A model generated the notes under the pieces. It was not told where the DNA came from and searched no databases. It saw only the letters and a program-made list of their open reading frames with translations. Below are positions 25,558-38,600 of a stretch of 64,000 nt of DNA, piece after piece. Source of the DNA: Scortum barcoo (taxonomy: Eukaryota; Chordata; Actinopteri; Centrarchiformes; Terapontidae); assembly GCA_023238725.1 (NCBI GenBank), contig CM041538.1, forward strand, positions 4,470,380-4,534,379. The letters run 5' to 3'. Numbering within the stretch: the first letter of the stretch is position 1; each line of letters begins with the position of its first letter. Made by a program: the position numbers and the translations under genes.

Positions 25558-27220
25558 CTGAGCCGAGGAAAGTACACACACATACAGGTGGATAAGCACG
25601 CACGCCTGCATACACACATGTGGGCATGAGCATGTACACACGCACACATGGGCGGACACACATGAGAGCACTCCAGTAAGAAACATTATCCATAGAAACA
25701 CAGTGTACGACAAGCATGAATATGTACAGACTAAATGTGTCCTGTGGCACAACTGTTCAGCAAATAAGCAGTCAGGTAAGCCCCATATTACCACAAAAAT
25801 AGCTTCAACACAATGTAAATCTAAGTATAATACAATGCTGAAAAACACTCTCTTGTTCCATGGGAGTTTCCTTTTTCTGTTTTGAGTTTCTAAACAGCGT
25901 GTTCTCATTGCTGTTAATACATTTTTTATGGGACAAATTGAACCAAATTGGTTATGGACTGTGTTTCTGCGGAAGCAGATATCATATTAACAGTGAAGAT
26001 CAACATTATTGCTCGTGCATGAGACAAAAATTAATGCAGACTGCAATAAAACAGTTTATGGGGAGCTCTCTTATGCTTCTCCTGCCCTTCAAACATAAAG
26101 TACTGAAACTGTGTTCAATTTGGCTTCTTGGTCACGACAGCACTGAGTCATCCCCTCTCATTGTCTGAGAAGATTCTCAGTCATCCAGAGTATGAAGATA
26201 ATCAACTGGACTTGAAAACCTTCTCAGAGTTATAAGATCGACAGTCTGAATTTTGATGGATATTTAACTATTTTGAGCACGACTCTAACACTGTTTGTCA
26301 CAGTTGTTGGAACACTTCCTCCCCCGACAACAAAGCCTGAAGTTGCTGGCTGTGTATCATCACCTCACACAACTCAACGTAAATTGTATAACAGAGGAAA
26401 TGTAGGTGCCAGTGTTCTTGTTAATGTTTCACTCAGATGTGATTTATTTACTTCTTTAATTAAAGTTATTTACAACTGCCCACTGCACAACAATGCATTT
26501 TGCCTCCTGGCAACTTGACTGCACTAAAAATATATGATTCCACGGCTACTAGCACCGTGATCACCTAAGTGGCAAAGCTATTTGTAGCCAGAATAGATGG
26601 CAGTTACTAATATTTACTCAAGGCTGCCTCTCAAACAGCTTCGTACAGCAAGTGTAGCAGAACTGTGGCATGAGAATGACAAAGCTAGTATGGACGATAA
26701 GAGCTCTGACTGAGACGACGGTCTCAGTACAGGATCCAAGAAAAGTTAGGACTGATGAAGGAGGTAGTTTTCTTAGCAAAATCTCCGACTGTGGAAGCCA
26801 GTTAGATCTTACAAGCAGCACACTTTCCTGGAAAAGCTGTTCAGAATTCAAAAAGGTCAAGTTATGTAGGAGTGTCTGAAAAAAGTAAAAAGAGCAGTGA
26901 TGAGCCTGGCCGTAAAAAGAAAAGCTGGAGGTGCTCTGACCTCCCCTCAGAGCTCTTCCTCCCGCTCTGTTAATATTCTCAAACAAGGTCAGTACATGAA
27001 AGCTGATTTTCTTTCTTTTTTTAAAACACCAAGAGAAATTAGCTAAGTAGCTCCTTATAATAAAGAAAATGAGAAATCAAGTCAAATATTTGAACTGTTT
27101 CAAGTCTGTTTAATTTGCTTTGCCACATATTTGAACAAACAGTGATGACAGATCTGATTGAGCACTCAACGTGCATGTCTGTCTCATTTAGGCCTGTATG
27201 TGCTGCTTGTTTCCTTCACC

Positions 27221-27480
27221 TTTCCTCTTTCACCTTCATTGCCGCTCCTACTGCAGTCTCCTCTTCATCTCCATCCTCCTTTTCAACCACTCGACTGCAC
27301 TGTCCAGCTATTAGTGCCGTCCTCACCCTCCACTTAAATCTCATCTCCAGCAGTCTAGTCTTACACTGGCAGAACTACCCTCACCTCCCTCTCCTCCTCC
27401 CAACAAAGTTCATGCTTCATAACCTCCTAGCAGCACTACCCTCAGCCCTCTCTGTTGCCACTCTCCTCGCTCCTCCTTTC
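27221..27480 (+). repeat. Pyrimidine-rich tract
   Basis: The plus strand is strongly C/T-rich with many ctcctc and cctcc motifs. A 127-residue open frame crosses it but is low-complexity (Ser, Leu, Pro) with no domain. A similar tract lies at 28190-28430. Confidence 0.55.
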
Positions 27481-28189
27481 TACCAAGCAAAATGGTAAAT
27501 ATAAAACCTCAAACAGAACAGTATGTGCTGTGGAGACACTGATCTCCACAAGTACTGTGAATTGTGTTTGATAGGAAAAAAGTGAAACATGTGAGAAACA
27601 CTAATAAGCTCATGGAATATGTGTTGGTGTCGCACTATAGTGTAGTTGATCTCCCATGGTAACACGCTGCTCATTGCAACTTCCTTAATTTGTCCAAATA
27701 AGCTATAACAATAGTGAAATGATCTGCCTTATTTAAACCACTGCCATTTAGAAACTGCATTGGAAGTGGGTGCAAACTCTAACTCTAAAAATCCAAGTGC
27801 ACAAGTCTAAATAGCTTGATCACAGAAACATTTATGTTCAGCATATTAACATTTCTGAATGTTGCTGACAAGTCCACAAGGCACATCATCACGTCCCGTA
27901 GGCTTTAATTCAACGTTCAGTGCTTAGTGATCACTGAACTGCTGAATGGAACTTCATGCCTGTAGCACTGTTATGTCTTATGTTAATGTGAAGTGTAATG
28001 ATAATATTACTGTTACCACAGTTTGCCATTGTTTTCCATTGAGTGGGTTTTATTAGTTCCAATGACATTTCTTAGTCATTTGTTTGCTAATGAGATTATA
28101 TTGTTTATTTTATGCTGCTGCATTTTGTTCAGCTGTTCTGAAGCGCTGCACAATCATTTTTCTGAGAACAAAACATCACTTGCTCCGTA

Positions 28190-28430
28190 CTTTCTGCTCT
28201 TTCTTCGGACTCCCTCGCAGCTCAACCCAGTTCTCCATCCATTCTTTTCCTCTCCACTTCTCCCCCACATTTCATCTTGTCTCGCTCCTCTCGTCCTCCA
28301 TGATCCCAAGTTCCTTTTTTCTCTAATAGCCAGCTCTTCTTCCTCCTCCCCTCCGCTATCCATGCTTTCTTCCTGCTTTCCGTTTCTCTAATCCGCTATC
28401 TCCCACTCTTCTATCCCTTCTCCTTTCATT
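28190..28430 (+). repeat. Pyrimidine-rich tract
   Basis: C/T-biased plus strand with motifs such as cttcttcctcctcccctcc. Overlapping Ser/Phe/Leu-rich frames are composition artefacts. It lies in the same intron as the tract at 27221-27480. Confidence 0.55.
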
Positions 28431-28989
28431 GCCATGATAATTAGTTCTCCAGATAAGCCCATTGCCTGTGCGTGACGGCTCTTGTGTTGCTTAACGCACC
28501 ATGACAGCGGGTGTGTATAAACCCAACTTTGTATGCGTGTGGGGTCCTTTCACTGCGTGTGGATGTATAGTTATAGAGCGTGGGTGATCTCTGGGCTCAC
28601 CAGCATGTGAAGGAGAGCTCGCCTCTGGAGGGCAGGAGGGGGATGTGGAGATAACGTACCCCAGCCAGGCGCTCTCAAAACGGGAAGGGGAGGGTGACCG
28701 GCTCTGGCTGCTCTAATGACTGGAACGATGGTGTGAAGGAGCTCTGTGCGTGGACTCCTCCAACAGCTGAATCCCCCTGTCTGTCCTCTCAGACCCCACT
28801 CGGAGCCACGTGTCTCTGGACGGCTGTGTCCCCATCCTGTCCAGGCACGAGGCAGCGGATAAAAGTAGCTCAGCCTACCAGCATTGTTGTGTGGTGCCTT
28901 CTTTCTTCGGGTTGACTCATCCGTGACATTCACTCCAGCATCGAGCACTCTCCTGCTTGCCAGCTTGGGCACAATGCAGCAGGCAGGAA

Positions 28990-29006
28990 TGTGTGTGCAA
29001 ATGTGT

Positions 29007-29037
<31 letters not shown>

Positions 29038-29038
29038 C
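28990..29038 (+). repeat. GT microsatellite
   Basis: Imperfect GT run, with about 13 uninterrupted units at 29012-29037. Confidence 0.9.
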
Positions 29039-30564
29039 AGCACAATCTGTTTGTGCGATCTGAGGACATATGGCTGTGTGAGAGATGTGGAGGTGTTTGT
29101 GAGCACTGGGAAATACATTGACAAGACCTTATATTTTTGGACTATTCAATTTTCCTCATGGCCTTAATGAATGATATATTTCACATTTTTTTTGGTTTCA
29201 TTCCCTGATCTAAAAATACCATTCCTTCCTGGTTTGATTTTCTTGTCTTTCTAAAGGGATGAGGTATGCTCTGTGCGACCACTGGGCTGAAACCTTGTTA
29301 ACACAGGTGCACTTGTTAACCAAACTGTACCTCCCTCCTTTTAAAATGAATATTACAGCTTGTTTCAACTTTGGTTTTATTTTTATCGCTAAAGCCATCT
29401 GTTTGATCTGTAATGACGACGCTACGCAACAAAACAAGTGCTGTGAACTTGAAACACGGTGACACTGCTAAAAAGAAGTTCAGTGTCAGATGATCAAACA
29501 GGTTGTAAAAGAGTGCTCTTCATTGTAGATAGATCAACATATATATTGATTAGGTGTTTATTTAACATGAATCTTTAGGAAGCAAAGGATTTAATGAGAC
29601 AGAGCTGGAAGCTGGGAAAAAAAGGCTGAATTTAAACCAAGTGTTAGCATTAAGTTTAACAGCGTTTTGTCTCTGACCTTCAGCCAATAGTGATCGAACA
29701 TTGTGAAAGAGCTTGAACGATCACTGGCAGATGAGCTACTTAGCATGAACTTAGTTAACTTTATAAACAAGTGACCGTAGCCTCTGAGGTCTCAGAGGTT
29801 TGTTTTAAACACATTCACAACATTTTTACTGCCTTGGCAAAGAGAACTACCTCTTCCATCAGCACAAACACTGCTCTAGCATGCTGAACCATGAAACATT
29901 ATTCCAACTCCACCCACACGTCTGCCTGTGTGTTTTCTCCATTGTTTTGCTTGTCCAAAAAGCCATGTGTGTTCTGTTGTGTTTACATCGGTTGAATCAC
30001 CCTGAGGTGTTTTGTGAAAGAAAAGAAAGGTAAGGAAAGGTTAAGAAATGATGCTGCACAAACTACACCATTTCCTTTTGCTTTTATGCTATAGAAATAT
30101 TCACTGACCTTCCCCGTCTGAGATGAGCATCTATGTTCAGAGATACAGGGAACAACTTTGAATACAGGTACCAATGTAGAAGAAAACACATATACATTTT
30201 TCATTCTTTCCATTTGTCAATGACTTCACTTCATGAATCTTCAAGGAGCTTCTACAAAGTTGCAACAGATTTGTTTCCCCATTTAACAATTTGGATTAAA
30301 ATGCAACATTCCCACACAAAATGTTCACCATGCACTCTGTTGCTCTTCTTTCTAATGTTGCCTTCTGAGTCTCTAATGTTGTAACATAGAAGTGAAAAAG
30401 CACTACCTCTTCTGATAAAAGATGAGCAAACAAATATCGGGATTTTCAATAACTCCTTGAGGGCAGAGCAGCAGTGTAACATTTCTACACGATGCAGATC
30501 AGTAAGAATGGGATGCTGACTATTTACCAAAGGCATGTTGTTCTCAGTGTGTGTGTTTGTGTAC

Positions 30565-30706
30565 CTGGGATGGAGGAGTCGTTGCCGTTCTTTTCGCTAT
30601 GGCAGTCCTCCTGTCCGTCCGCATTCTGCTGTGTGTGCTGCAGACTCAGTTTGTGACAAACCTCGAATGCTTGGCCGACTGTCCGAACAATCCGCATGGC
30701 CTGACT
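30565..30706 (-). CDS. nos1ap: nos1ap internal exon: C-terminal PTB helix and linker
   Basis: This 142-nt exon begins in phase 0 with SQAMRIVRTVGQAFEVCHKL, the C-terminal helix of the NOS1AP PTB domain, then SLQHTQQNADGQED. The residues from SQAM to QED look identical to the human protein. The following stretch, CHSEKNGNDSSIPG, is a variable linker; human has a Ser/Asn-rich linker of similar length. The acceptor is cccgcccag and the donor is CAG followed by gtacac, leaving one G of a split codon that the next exon completes. The donor lacks A at +4 and G at +5 and is followed at once by a CA-rich stretch. Exon and intron lengths (next intron 5007 nt) keep the frame open across both junctions. 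In the PTB fold this helix packs over the peptide-binding groove, so strong conservation is expected. Confidence 0.96.
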
Positions 30707-33700
30707 CTGGGCGGGTGAAGAGAAAGAGAAAGGAGGAAATGCAGCTGTAATTTTTAGAACGCAATATGTGCTACTTTTGCGTCTTCTTGGACCAAAAGAC
30801 TCACTGCTGCGCTTTGCTTTTTTAAACCAAAGTTCAAACATTTTATGAAGCATTGTGATGTCTTTTTTTATGGATTGTCTTTCAACTATGTTTAAGTTTT
30901 CCCAGGTTTCTCTTTTCTTTGGTTTCCTGCAACCCAGTTCTTTCTCTAGGTATTCCAAACAAAGGAGAAAGATAAAGTACTGCTTCCCATGTGTCACGGG
31001 ACATTTCCAGGAAATACTGAAGTCCAGATGTACTGAGCTGTTTTCCACCAGTGTCAGGTGCAGATTTGATGCAGATGTGCTACAGGAATGTACATTTTGT
31101 ATCAAGCATACACAATAAGCAGGAAATGCAGTTTAAAATGATGTATATAGGTATATTCAGGTGTATTCAGTCTGTTATTAATTCACTGTCACATGAAGCA
31201 ACATCTGACCTGTCACCTGATGACACTGCACAATGAAGTCTCGGGTAGAGGAGCTTGTCTGTGTTTACCGTCCAAACCCAGTGGAATATCACAACGTAAT
31301 TCATATTTCTGACTGGATGTTAGTTGAATGGGTCTGCTTATCTCCTCCCTTACTCTCTCCGCCCTGCTCTGAAAAGGCAGGTCAAGTGAAAGCAACTTAG
31401 GTGACTTCTGTCAGCTATCAGCACCTCTCTTGTCTGGCTTGTCACAGTAGAGAGGTGCAGAGGCAGAAAAGATTTCATTTTAAAGCACTGAGGCCTAGCC
31501 TCCAAACACTACTCATCCTCAGCCGAGTAAGCAGAACAGATGCAGCGTGGCCTAAAAGCCATGAACAGAATCAAGACTCTGCCAAAGGACAAAATCCTTT
31601 CTTGTTCCGGTTATCAACTCTGGAGCTGGGAGTCTTGTGCCACAAAGATCAATATCAGAACATTATGTGACCACAGGCTTAGTATCAGCTGAGAAATATA
31701 ATTGATTATATACATGTGGGTGTTTTATTACATTAAAAAGTTTAACTGGTTTTGGCAGCGTTTGGGGTGCTGGGCCTGGAATTAGTCCGCAAGGGCTTTT
31801 GGTTTTGGGGTCAGAAAAACTCCACTAATATTTACTTTCCAAACAGTGGTGAGGTTTGGCTGCAGTCTCAGCTCTCACTGTGTAATGTATTATTATTATT
31901 TAGTTTTTTCATTAAAACATGCTGCTTCAGCTTCATTTACTGCTGATGTGTATATAGTGACTAGCTAGCAGCTGCCAGTACTCGCACAGCAGGACCTGAT
32001 GTCCAGACCTGAAAAATGTCCTCCATACCTACTGACCATTACATAATCAGAGCAAGAGCTACTACCAACAATGGCCAAGCTGTCTCCACTTTGTTTTTCT
32101 CAGTCACCTCAGTAAAAGTCACTGACAGCATGTTGCCACTTCAAAACTTTTAAACTTTTCGAGGCTGTATTGGGGACCACATTCATGGAAATCTGGTGGA
32201 AGGCCAAACTTTTCCAAAAAGACTTATTTTCATTAGAATATTAATCATTGATGATTCCCTGATGTGGTGGATGCCCATTAAATTCAACCATCAAAGCTGC
32301 AATATGTAAAATTACATACATTTGTTATATACAAGGAAACCAATTATGGAGCGTCAGTGTTGTGTTTCAACTCTTAACTATTGGAAGGCTGTGAAACCTT
32401 ATTAACCAACAGTACATGAGTGCTCATATGAGTTCATATAGATGGTTAACATAACATAAATGACATACGCTGCAGATTTCAGCCTAAACCATCTTTAGCT
32501 GTATACTTGTGTCCCTCTGAAGTCTGTCTTCTTTCTTTTCTCATTGTCTGGCCAGAAGCATTAATATCCTGAAACAGATAACACGGGTCGCTCTACCAGC
32601 ATAGACTAAAGATGAGATAAATTATTGTCACTTGAAAAGAAAACTGCCTTGCCTCAGTCTGCTGTTAAAATAAACAGCAAAGCTGGCTTCAAGCCGACTG
32701 AAAAACCTATCTAGACAACAGAGTTAATACAGAAAATGAAGTCAAATACAGTGTCTGGCTTTTATGAAGAGCCACAAGTGAATTATTATTTTATTTTAAC
32801 CTGAATTTGCACTTCTTACAGTGGAGGGCATGGGATTGGTCTGAGGTACTCACATGCATATATATGGGTTACATTTATGTGGGTATCTCATTTGTGTAGC
32901 AACTTTTCTATCCTTACTCTCGTCCCTCCCTTGCTCTACTCCTCAGACCCTCTGTTCAGGTTTTCATGCTGTACTGTTCTCTGTTCCATCTCCATCATCC
33001 ATCCATCACCCCCCCGTCTCATCCTCCTCCTCTGTGGACCCCTGTCTTCATTGTCTTTTCACCCACGCTGGTCCTCAGCCTGACAGTAAACACGTGTTTT
33101 CCTTTGAAGACGTTCCCAGAGGCAGTTAAACAGGGGACGGGAGCAGTAGGCGCTGGTGTTATTGTACACAGTGAACACACCAAAGGCTCAAGCTCCTCTG
33201 TTTCATAAAGTGACTGTTTGGTTGGAAAACACACAGTCAACCATAATGTTTCTTTCCCTGTGCATCCTTTATGTGTACCTGACTGTCTTTCTCAACTTGT
33301 ATGAATATCACTGAAAAATAGTCATACACTACATGGAGGAAGCAGGAACACTTTAAAAAAGGGTTGAGATTTTAATATTTTAAAATGAAACACAAACACT
33401 CAGGGTTAGAGGAGTAGTAATGAAAAAGGTGTATATATATATATTTTTTTATCAGGCAGTCTGCACCCAAAACTGCAGCAGCCAGTCTCAACAGTCTTTA
33501 ATCTTCGGTGAAGTAAGCAGCAGAGGGTCTGTGAATGTGAGGGCACGACACAGATCAGACACATATATTTAGGGCATATCAACTATACAGTCAAGTGCTA
33601 GTGTGAAAACATATTTATTTATCAGGATCTTAAAAAATCTACCCTAAACATACCTCAAAGCCAGAGCAGAGACTTAAGAGCAGCAGTGGTGTGAGCCCAG

Positions 33701-36591
33701 TTCTCTGCCAGCAGCATCCTGTGAGCTCACATTGTTTTATAGACTTTTTGAGGAGAGCGGACAGCAATGCATTACAGCAGTTAAGTCCAATTGTATTAAA
33801 AGTACACACAACCTGTTTCACTGAAGAAAGAAACACCTTGACCTTTGCAGTGGTCTTCACAGTACAAAGGGGCGTCCTGGTTACATTCTTGATGTAAGCT
33901 ATATCAGATTCAGTGAAAAAAAAGAAAAAACTTCTGAGTCTGCTGAGACAGTGTGGTCAATTATGAGCACAGTTTCTCCCTTTCCTCTTTTGGACCAAGA
34001 ACTTCAGTTGTTGCCCTTAAATCTGGAAAACTTTCAGGAAAATCTCAAAGCTATAAAATCATGACGGGCAAGTGTGAAACTGTCTTTAACAGATATACAG
34101 CATCATTGGTCGCTTGTTCAAACACTTAACGAGGCCAGTGTTTACACTCTTCATGACTATTTCAACCTTTTGTGGCCATGAGACTAATTACTGTCTTCTC
34201 TAAGTAGCAAAAGAAAAAGTAGCATGACAAACAAAATCTCTTAAAGTGCCTTCAGACAGATTTGTATTGATGAAAAATGCAGTCCTCTAATTCATACTGT
34301 GCTGGCAACTTGCTGCCAATGAAATATATGCAGATGCACTGTTCTGGTGGATGACTTCATCATCTCTGCTGTTTCCCTGATGAGTATCACAATGAAAAAT
34401 AAAAGCATTACCGCTGTGATACCTTTCCAGAGTTGTAAAATTCGACATAGTAATATTATAAACTGCTGTGCAGTGTTTTGGGGTTTGACAGGCCTTTTAA
34501 TCCATGGCTGTGTTACAGGATTGGACTTAGTGTATCACAGCATTCATTGTCTACCCGGTGCCTACAGCACAAAAACTTATTGGCAACTGTTAATCCTTAT
34601 AAATGTGCCTTGTCAGAATCTTCAGTGTTATTTACCTTTGTTGAATGGACGGACTGTTCAATATTTTTCTGTGAACTCAATTTTTTTTTTATCGGGATAG
34701 TTGTCCTGTATCTACACATTTCATGTCCTACGCCAATTCTCCAGTGGATCTCTAATTTTGGCGACTGACAAAAGTTTCAAGAGATTTGTCACTCAAACGC
34801 ACAGCCTGTATATCCTGTTGTCATAAAAGTCATGAAATAGTTCTTCAGTTGGACATCTGTCACCATCTCTGTCTAGCTCCCTTTCTCTGTCTCTATCTGC
34901 CTCCCCATGCCTTATCCTCGCTGTCAATTCAACTGAATAGATGTGCCCTCTCTTTACCTCTGTCTTTCTATTTCCCTCTTCTCGATATATCAACCTGGCA
35001 GTGAGCTGGATCCCTGCAGCAGAATATTCTCTCTTAGCGGCTATAAGGCAGGGCCTAGTCAGAAGCATGATGCATTATTTATCCAAGATTACCCACAGAG
35101 GTTTGGCCGTGCTCTCGCTGTCCTTTTGGAAGTCCTGGCACAAGCAAAGATGAGGGACAAAGGGGAATATAATGCAATCTAGAAAAAAGCAGGGGATAGC
35201 AGGGGAGTTACTTCTGATTAAAGCCTTTCTTATGTCTCTCTATTCTGCTGATGAGCTCATTTAGTCTCTCTTCATCCTCTGTTTACATATTAACTCCATC
35301 CCTCCAAAATTTCCACACACATCAGTCTGTGTACATGAGGTATTTGTAGTATAGAAGAGATCAAGGGCTACCTGGGATTTAATCTGCTCCCTCTTATTAA
35401 GAGTCTTATGTGGTGCAACAGCTGTGGACTTTTACTTAGAGAGATCACCAGCTAACTAATCATCAGGACACAGCCTGGTCTGATGTTCATCAAACACTTT
35501 GACTGCCTCATGGGTATGAGTGTGACAGTATGGAGGAATGACACTGGGCAGAGAGCGAGTGTGTGAGCGCACTGCAGACAAGCATTATGAGCCCTAAATA
35601 AGCACTGATCAATGGACAGGTCTGAATGTGAGACTGTGAGCGTGCTTTGAGACTGAGCACATGAAGTGAGTGGAGTGTGATGAAATGAAGTCATGATGCC
35701 TCAGTGACTCTTCTGGACCATCAGCTTGCTTTCCAGGCTGTGCGCAAAGCAAGGGTACATCATACAAACACACACACTCTCACACTACAACACTTTTTTC
35801 TTAGTATTGATATATCTTTAGTACAGCTAACTGTAAACTGAATCAAATATTGATAACAGTTGGCCTGATTCTTAGATTTCTTTACGTTACTTTACTTTAT
35901 TTACTCTCTTATTTTACTTTGGTCCTGCTTATGTTCTTGTATTGGTGATTTAAGCACTGATGCAGGCAAAAATACACCATTCATACAGCAGACCAGCATA
36001 GGAGGCAGGTCTACTAAAAGCATATTGGGGTCATTTACATGTAGGACAACTGTTAAACAACAGAATTATTGAATTATTACATGAAAAAGTTTCTTTCCCT
36101 CTATCACTTTCAGTCCTTCACTCTTTTGCTTTCATATCTTCTTTCCAGTATTAGTTTAAGTTAATTTTAAACTTTAACATCACTTAATCAGTTTTCTTTC
36201 CTAACAGCTGGACAGCATCTGATGCTCATCCAACACTGCTCAGGAAGAGGGTCGTGACAAAGTGTAAGCTCAGGTGCAATGAACCATTCAGATAATCTCT
36301 GTTGCTATGGCGGTGCGTAAACACGCAGCGGCTTGGTGCTCCCGAGCTTTGTTTATTTTTATTTATGTTTTTAGTTATCTTTTTAGTAATCTTACAGTCT
36401 CCTGCAGCAGCAACTGAGTACAGTAGGGCCAAGTGTTGGAAATTGGGGAGAGTGTGCACCTGCGGGCATTTCCAAGGCTGGATTTTATACCACCAGAGAT
36501 TTAGCCGATCGAGGCATCACGTAAACAAAAGCGGGGCAGGAGGGGCGGCCTGCGCGCTAGGCCACAAGCTAATCCATACAGACCAGCTCTT

Positions 36592-37440
36592 CACAGTCTC
36601 TTTCTCACAAACGCCAGGTCACTTGTCAACAAAATGGATGAGATGAAGCTGAGGATCGTCTCTGCAAAGCTCAACAGCTGTGTGGCGATTGTTACCGAGA
36701 CCTGGCTGGATAACAACATCTCCAGACGCAGGCAGTGGAGGCTAGCGGGGCGCTCTCTTCTCCAGGGCGGACAGGACTGCAGCCTCAGAGAAACACAGAG
36801 GTGGAGGTTTGGCTCTGTACATTCATAATACCTGGTGTACAGCCACGAACATCATCTGGAACATACTGTTCTCCTGATCTGGAATATCTGGCAGCAGTGA
36901 AATGCAAACCGACCATTTAAGACGGCTAGAGAGCTCTGTTCTATCCTGATTGTAGCCATCTACATACCACCACGAGCTAATGCTAAATTAGCACTTGGAG
37001 GAGCTGTACTGCATGATCAGTCTGCAGATGAACAACAATCCAGAGGCGGCTGTGATCGTGGCCGGAGACTTTAACCATGTTGAGTTAAAGGCAGTTTTCC
37101 CCAAATTCCATCGTTACCATAAACTTTCCAACGAGAGACAATAATACCTTGGATCAAGTTTACTGTAACATCCCTAGGAGCATACAAGGCTGTTGCAGCT
37201 CCACACCTGGGCATGTCGGAACCACATCTCTGTGAATCTGATCCCTGCCTACAAACCTCTGATCTGCAGGACAAGACCAACCACCAGAACTGTACAGGTT
37301 TGGACTGAGGAGGCGTCTTCAGCATTACAGGACTGCTTTGAGTGCACTGACTTAGGAAGTGTTCAAGGAAGGCACAGATCTGGATGGATACACGTCATCG
37401 GTTCTGTCCTACCTAAAATTCTGTACTGATACTGTTCTAC
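36592..37440 (+). pseudogene. LINE ORF2 endonuclease domain remnant
   Basis: The first frame reads HSLFLTNARSLVNKMDEMKL and continues to VTETWLDNN, which includes the Asn and Glu positions expected near the active site of AP-like endonucleases. The frame then shifts, continuing near 36830 with GTYCSPDLEYLA, again near 37040 with a VAGDFNH-like part, at 37140 with NNTLDQVYCNIP, and at 37190 with HLHTWACRNHISVNLIPAYK through VQVWTEEASSALQDCFECTD. The gly-asp-phe-asn motif and HIS-like C-terminal motif are therefore still readable but split over several frames with at least three frame changes and in-frame stops. It is clearly a dead copy. Confidence 0.8.
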
Positions 37441-37499
37441 CCACAAAAATCCATTAAGGTTTTCCCAAATGAAACACCATGGCTGGACGGCCCAGTGAA

Positions 37500-38600
37500 G
37501 CCCCTACTCAAAGCCAGTGACGCTGCCTACAGGTCAGGTGACAAGCTGGCCTATAGCATTGCCCGAAAAGAACTGAAAAAAGGCATTAAGCTAGCAAAAA
37601 GTAGGTATAAACGGCGCACTAAGGAGCGTTTTGAAAACAACAATTAATATAGTATGTGGAGAGGCATCAAGACAATAACGGACTATAAGCGCAGTGATCA
37701 GCTGGTTAGCCACGATTCCACTCTCGCCGACACCCTGAACACATTCTACACCCGCTTTGACACGCACCTGGCAGCAAAGAGAGTTTTCACCTTTCCCGGC
37801 TGGAAGAACAGCATCAGGCTCTAGTCCTGCAGCTGCACCAAGTGAGCTCTTCCATGCTTCCATGAAAAGAATCAACATCAGGAAAGCTGAAGGACCAGAT
37901 AAGGTGTCTGGTCGCACTCTGAAATTGTGTGCAGACCAACTGGCAGGAGTTTCTTCTGGACATTTTCAACCTGTCCCTGCAGCTTGCTACAGTTCCTGTG
38001 AGACTCAAAACCTCCATCTTTGTGAAATACAGGACGTCCAGGAGGACAGAGCACGCTCCTCCATCATCACCATCCACGGGGAAGCAGTTGAGCGTGTCAA
38101 CAATATCAAGTTCCTGGGCATCCACATCACATCTGACCTGACCTGGTCCATGAACACAGCTCACCTGGTAAAGAAGGCTCAACAAAGACTCTTCTTCCTC
38201 AGGAAGCTGAAACGTGCTGGACTCTCCCCTCAGCTCCTGACAAACTTCTACAGGGCCACAATAGAGAGCATCCTCTGCCTCAGTGCAGTACCGTGCGAAG
38301 GACTTAGCCCGGATGGTGAAAAGCGGCACAGGGGATTGTGGGAAGTCCTTTTCCAGACCTGGACTCAAAATATGCTGGCCGGATGCAGAAGAAGGCCCAG
38401 ACATATTGCTGCCGACCCTACCCACCCGGGCAAATGGACTGTTTGTACCGCTTCCATCTGGAAAGCGGTACAGAAACATAAAGACAACAACTACTACCTG
38501 ACTGAAAAACAGCTTTTTCCCCAGAGCTGTACAATGCATTTCCCCCTACTTGAGAACTTGAGACATGCAGTTGACTGCACTTGAACAACTGACCCACCCC
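37500..38600 (+). pseudogene. LINE ORF2 reverse transcriptase remnant, core deleted
   Basis: Readable blocks are LLKASDAAYRSGDKLAYSIA (37500s), MWRGIKTITDYK, INIRKAEGPDKVSGRTLKL near 37870, and then, after a one-base frame change, DIFNLSLQLATVPVRLKTSI. Near 38030 the text jumps straight to a segment that in intact relatives lies after the catalytic FADD motif: RARSSIITIHGEAVERVNNI, FLGIHITSDLTWS and KKAQQRLFFLRKLKRAGLSP. The palm with its aspartate pair is missing. A second loss near 38280 removes the WYGSC-like stretch. The C-terminus (DPTHPG, LPSGKRYRNIKT) is present but spread over two frames. The open frame of 275 codons at 37757-38584 crosses the deletion and is the longest in the window. 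Confidence 0.85.

Larger units (their letters stand above)
25558..30564 (-). other. nos1ap intron, 5.0 kb
   Basis: This intron separates the end of the PTB domain from the acidic linker and has phase 1. It contains two regions that are pyrimidine-rich on the plus strand (27220-27480 and 28190-28430) and a moderately GC-rich stretch (28430-28900). A GT microsatellite lies near 29.0 kb. No coding content was recognised. The sense strand is purine-rich in the two pyrimidine tracts. Confidence 0.75.

Noticed and set aside
26150..26235. gattctcagtcatccagagt with following gaagataatcaactggactt, similar to a repeat I vaguely recall from fish
   Set aside because: The match is too short and the memory too weak to name a repeat.
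28571..28972. 133-codon minus-strand frame and a 73-codon plus-strand frame in a GC-richer stretch
   Set aside because: Both overlap the same DNA, show no recognisable motif and have no splice-site support; chance in GC-richer sequence is the simpler reading.
35244..35270. gatgagctcatttagt, resembling the seed of miR-556, a microRNA located in mammalian NOS1AP
   Set aside because: Only about 12 bases agree, the core gatgagctcat is self-complementary and common, no hairpin of precursor size was apparent, and that microRNA is not known to me outside mammals.
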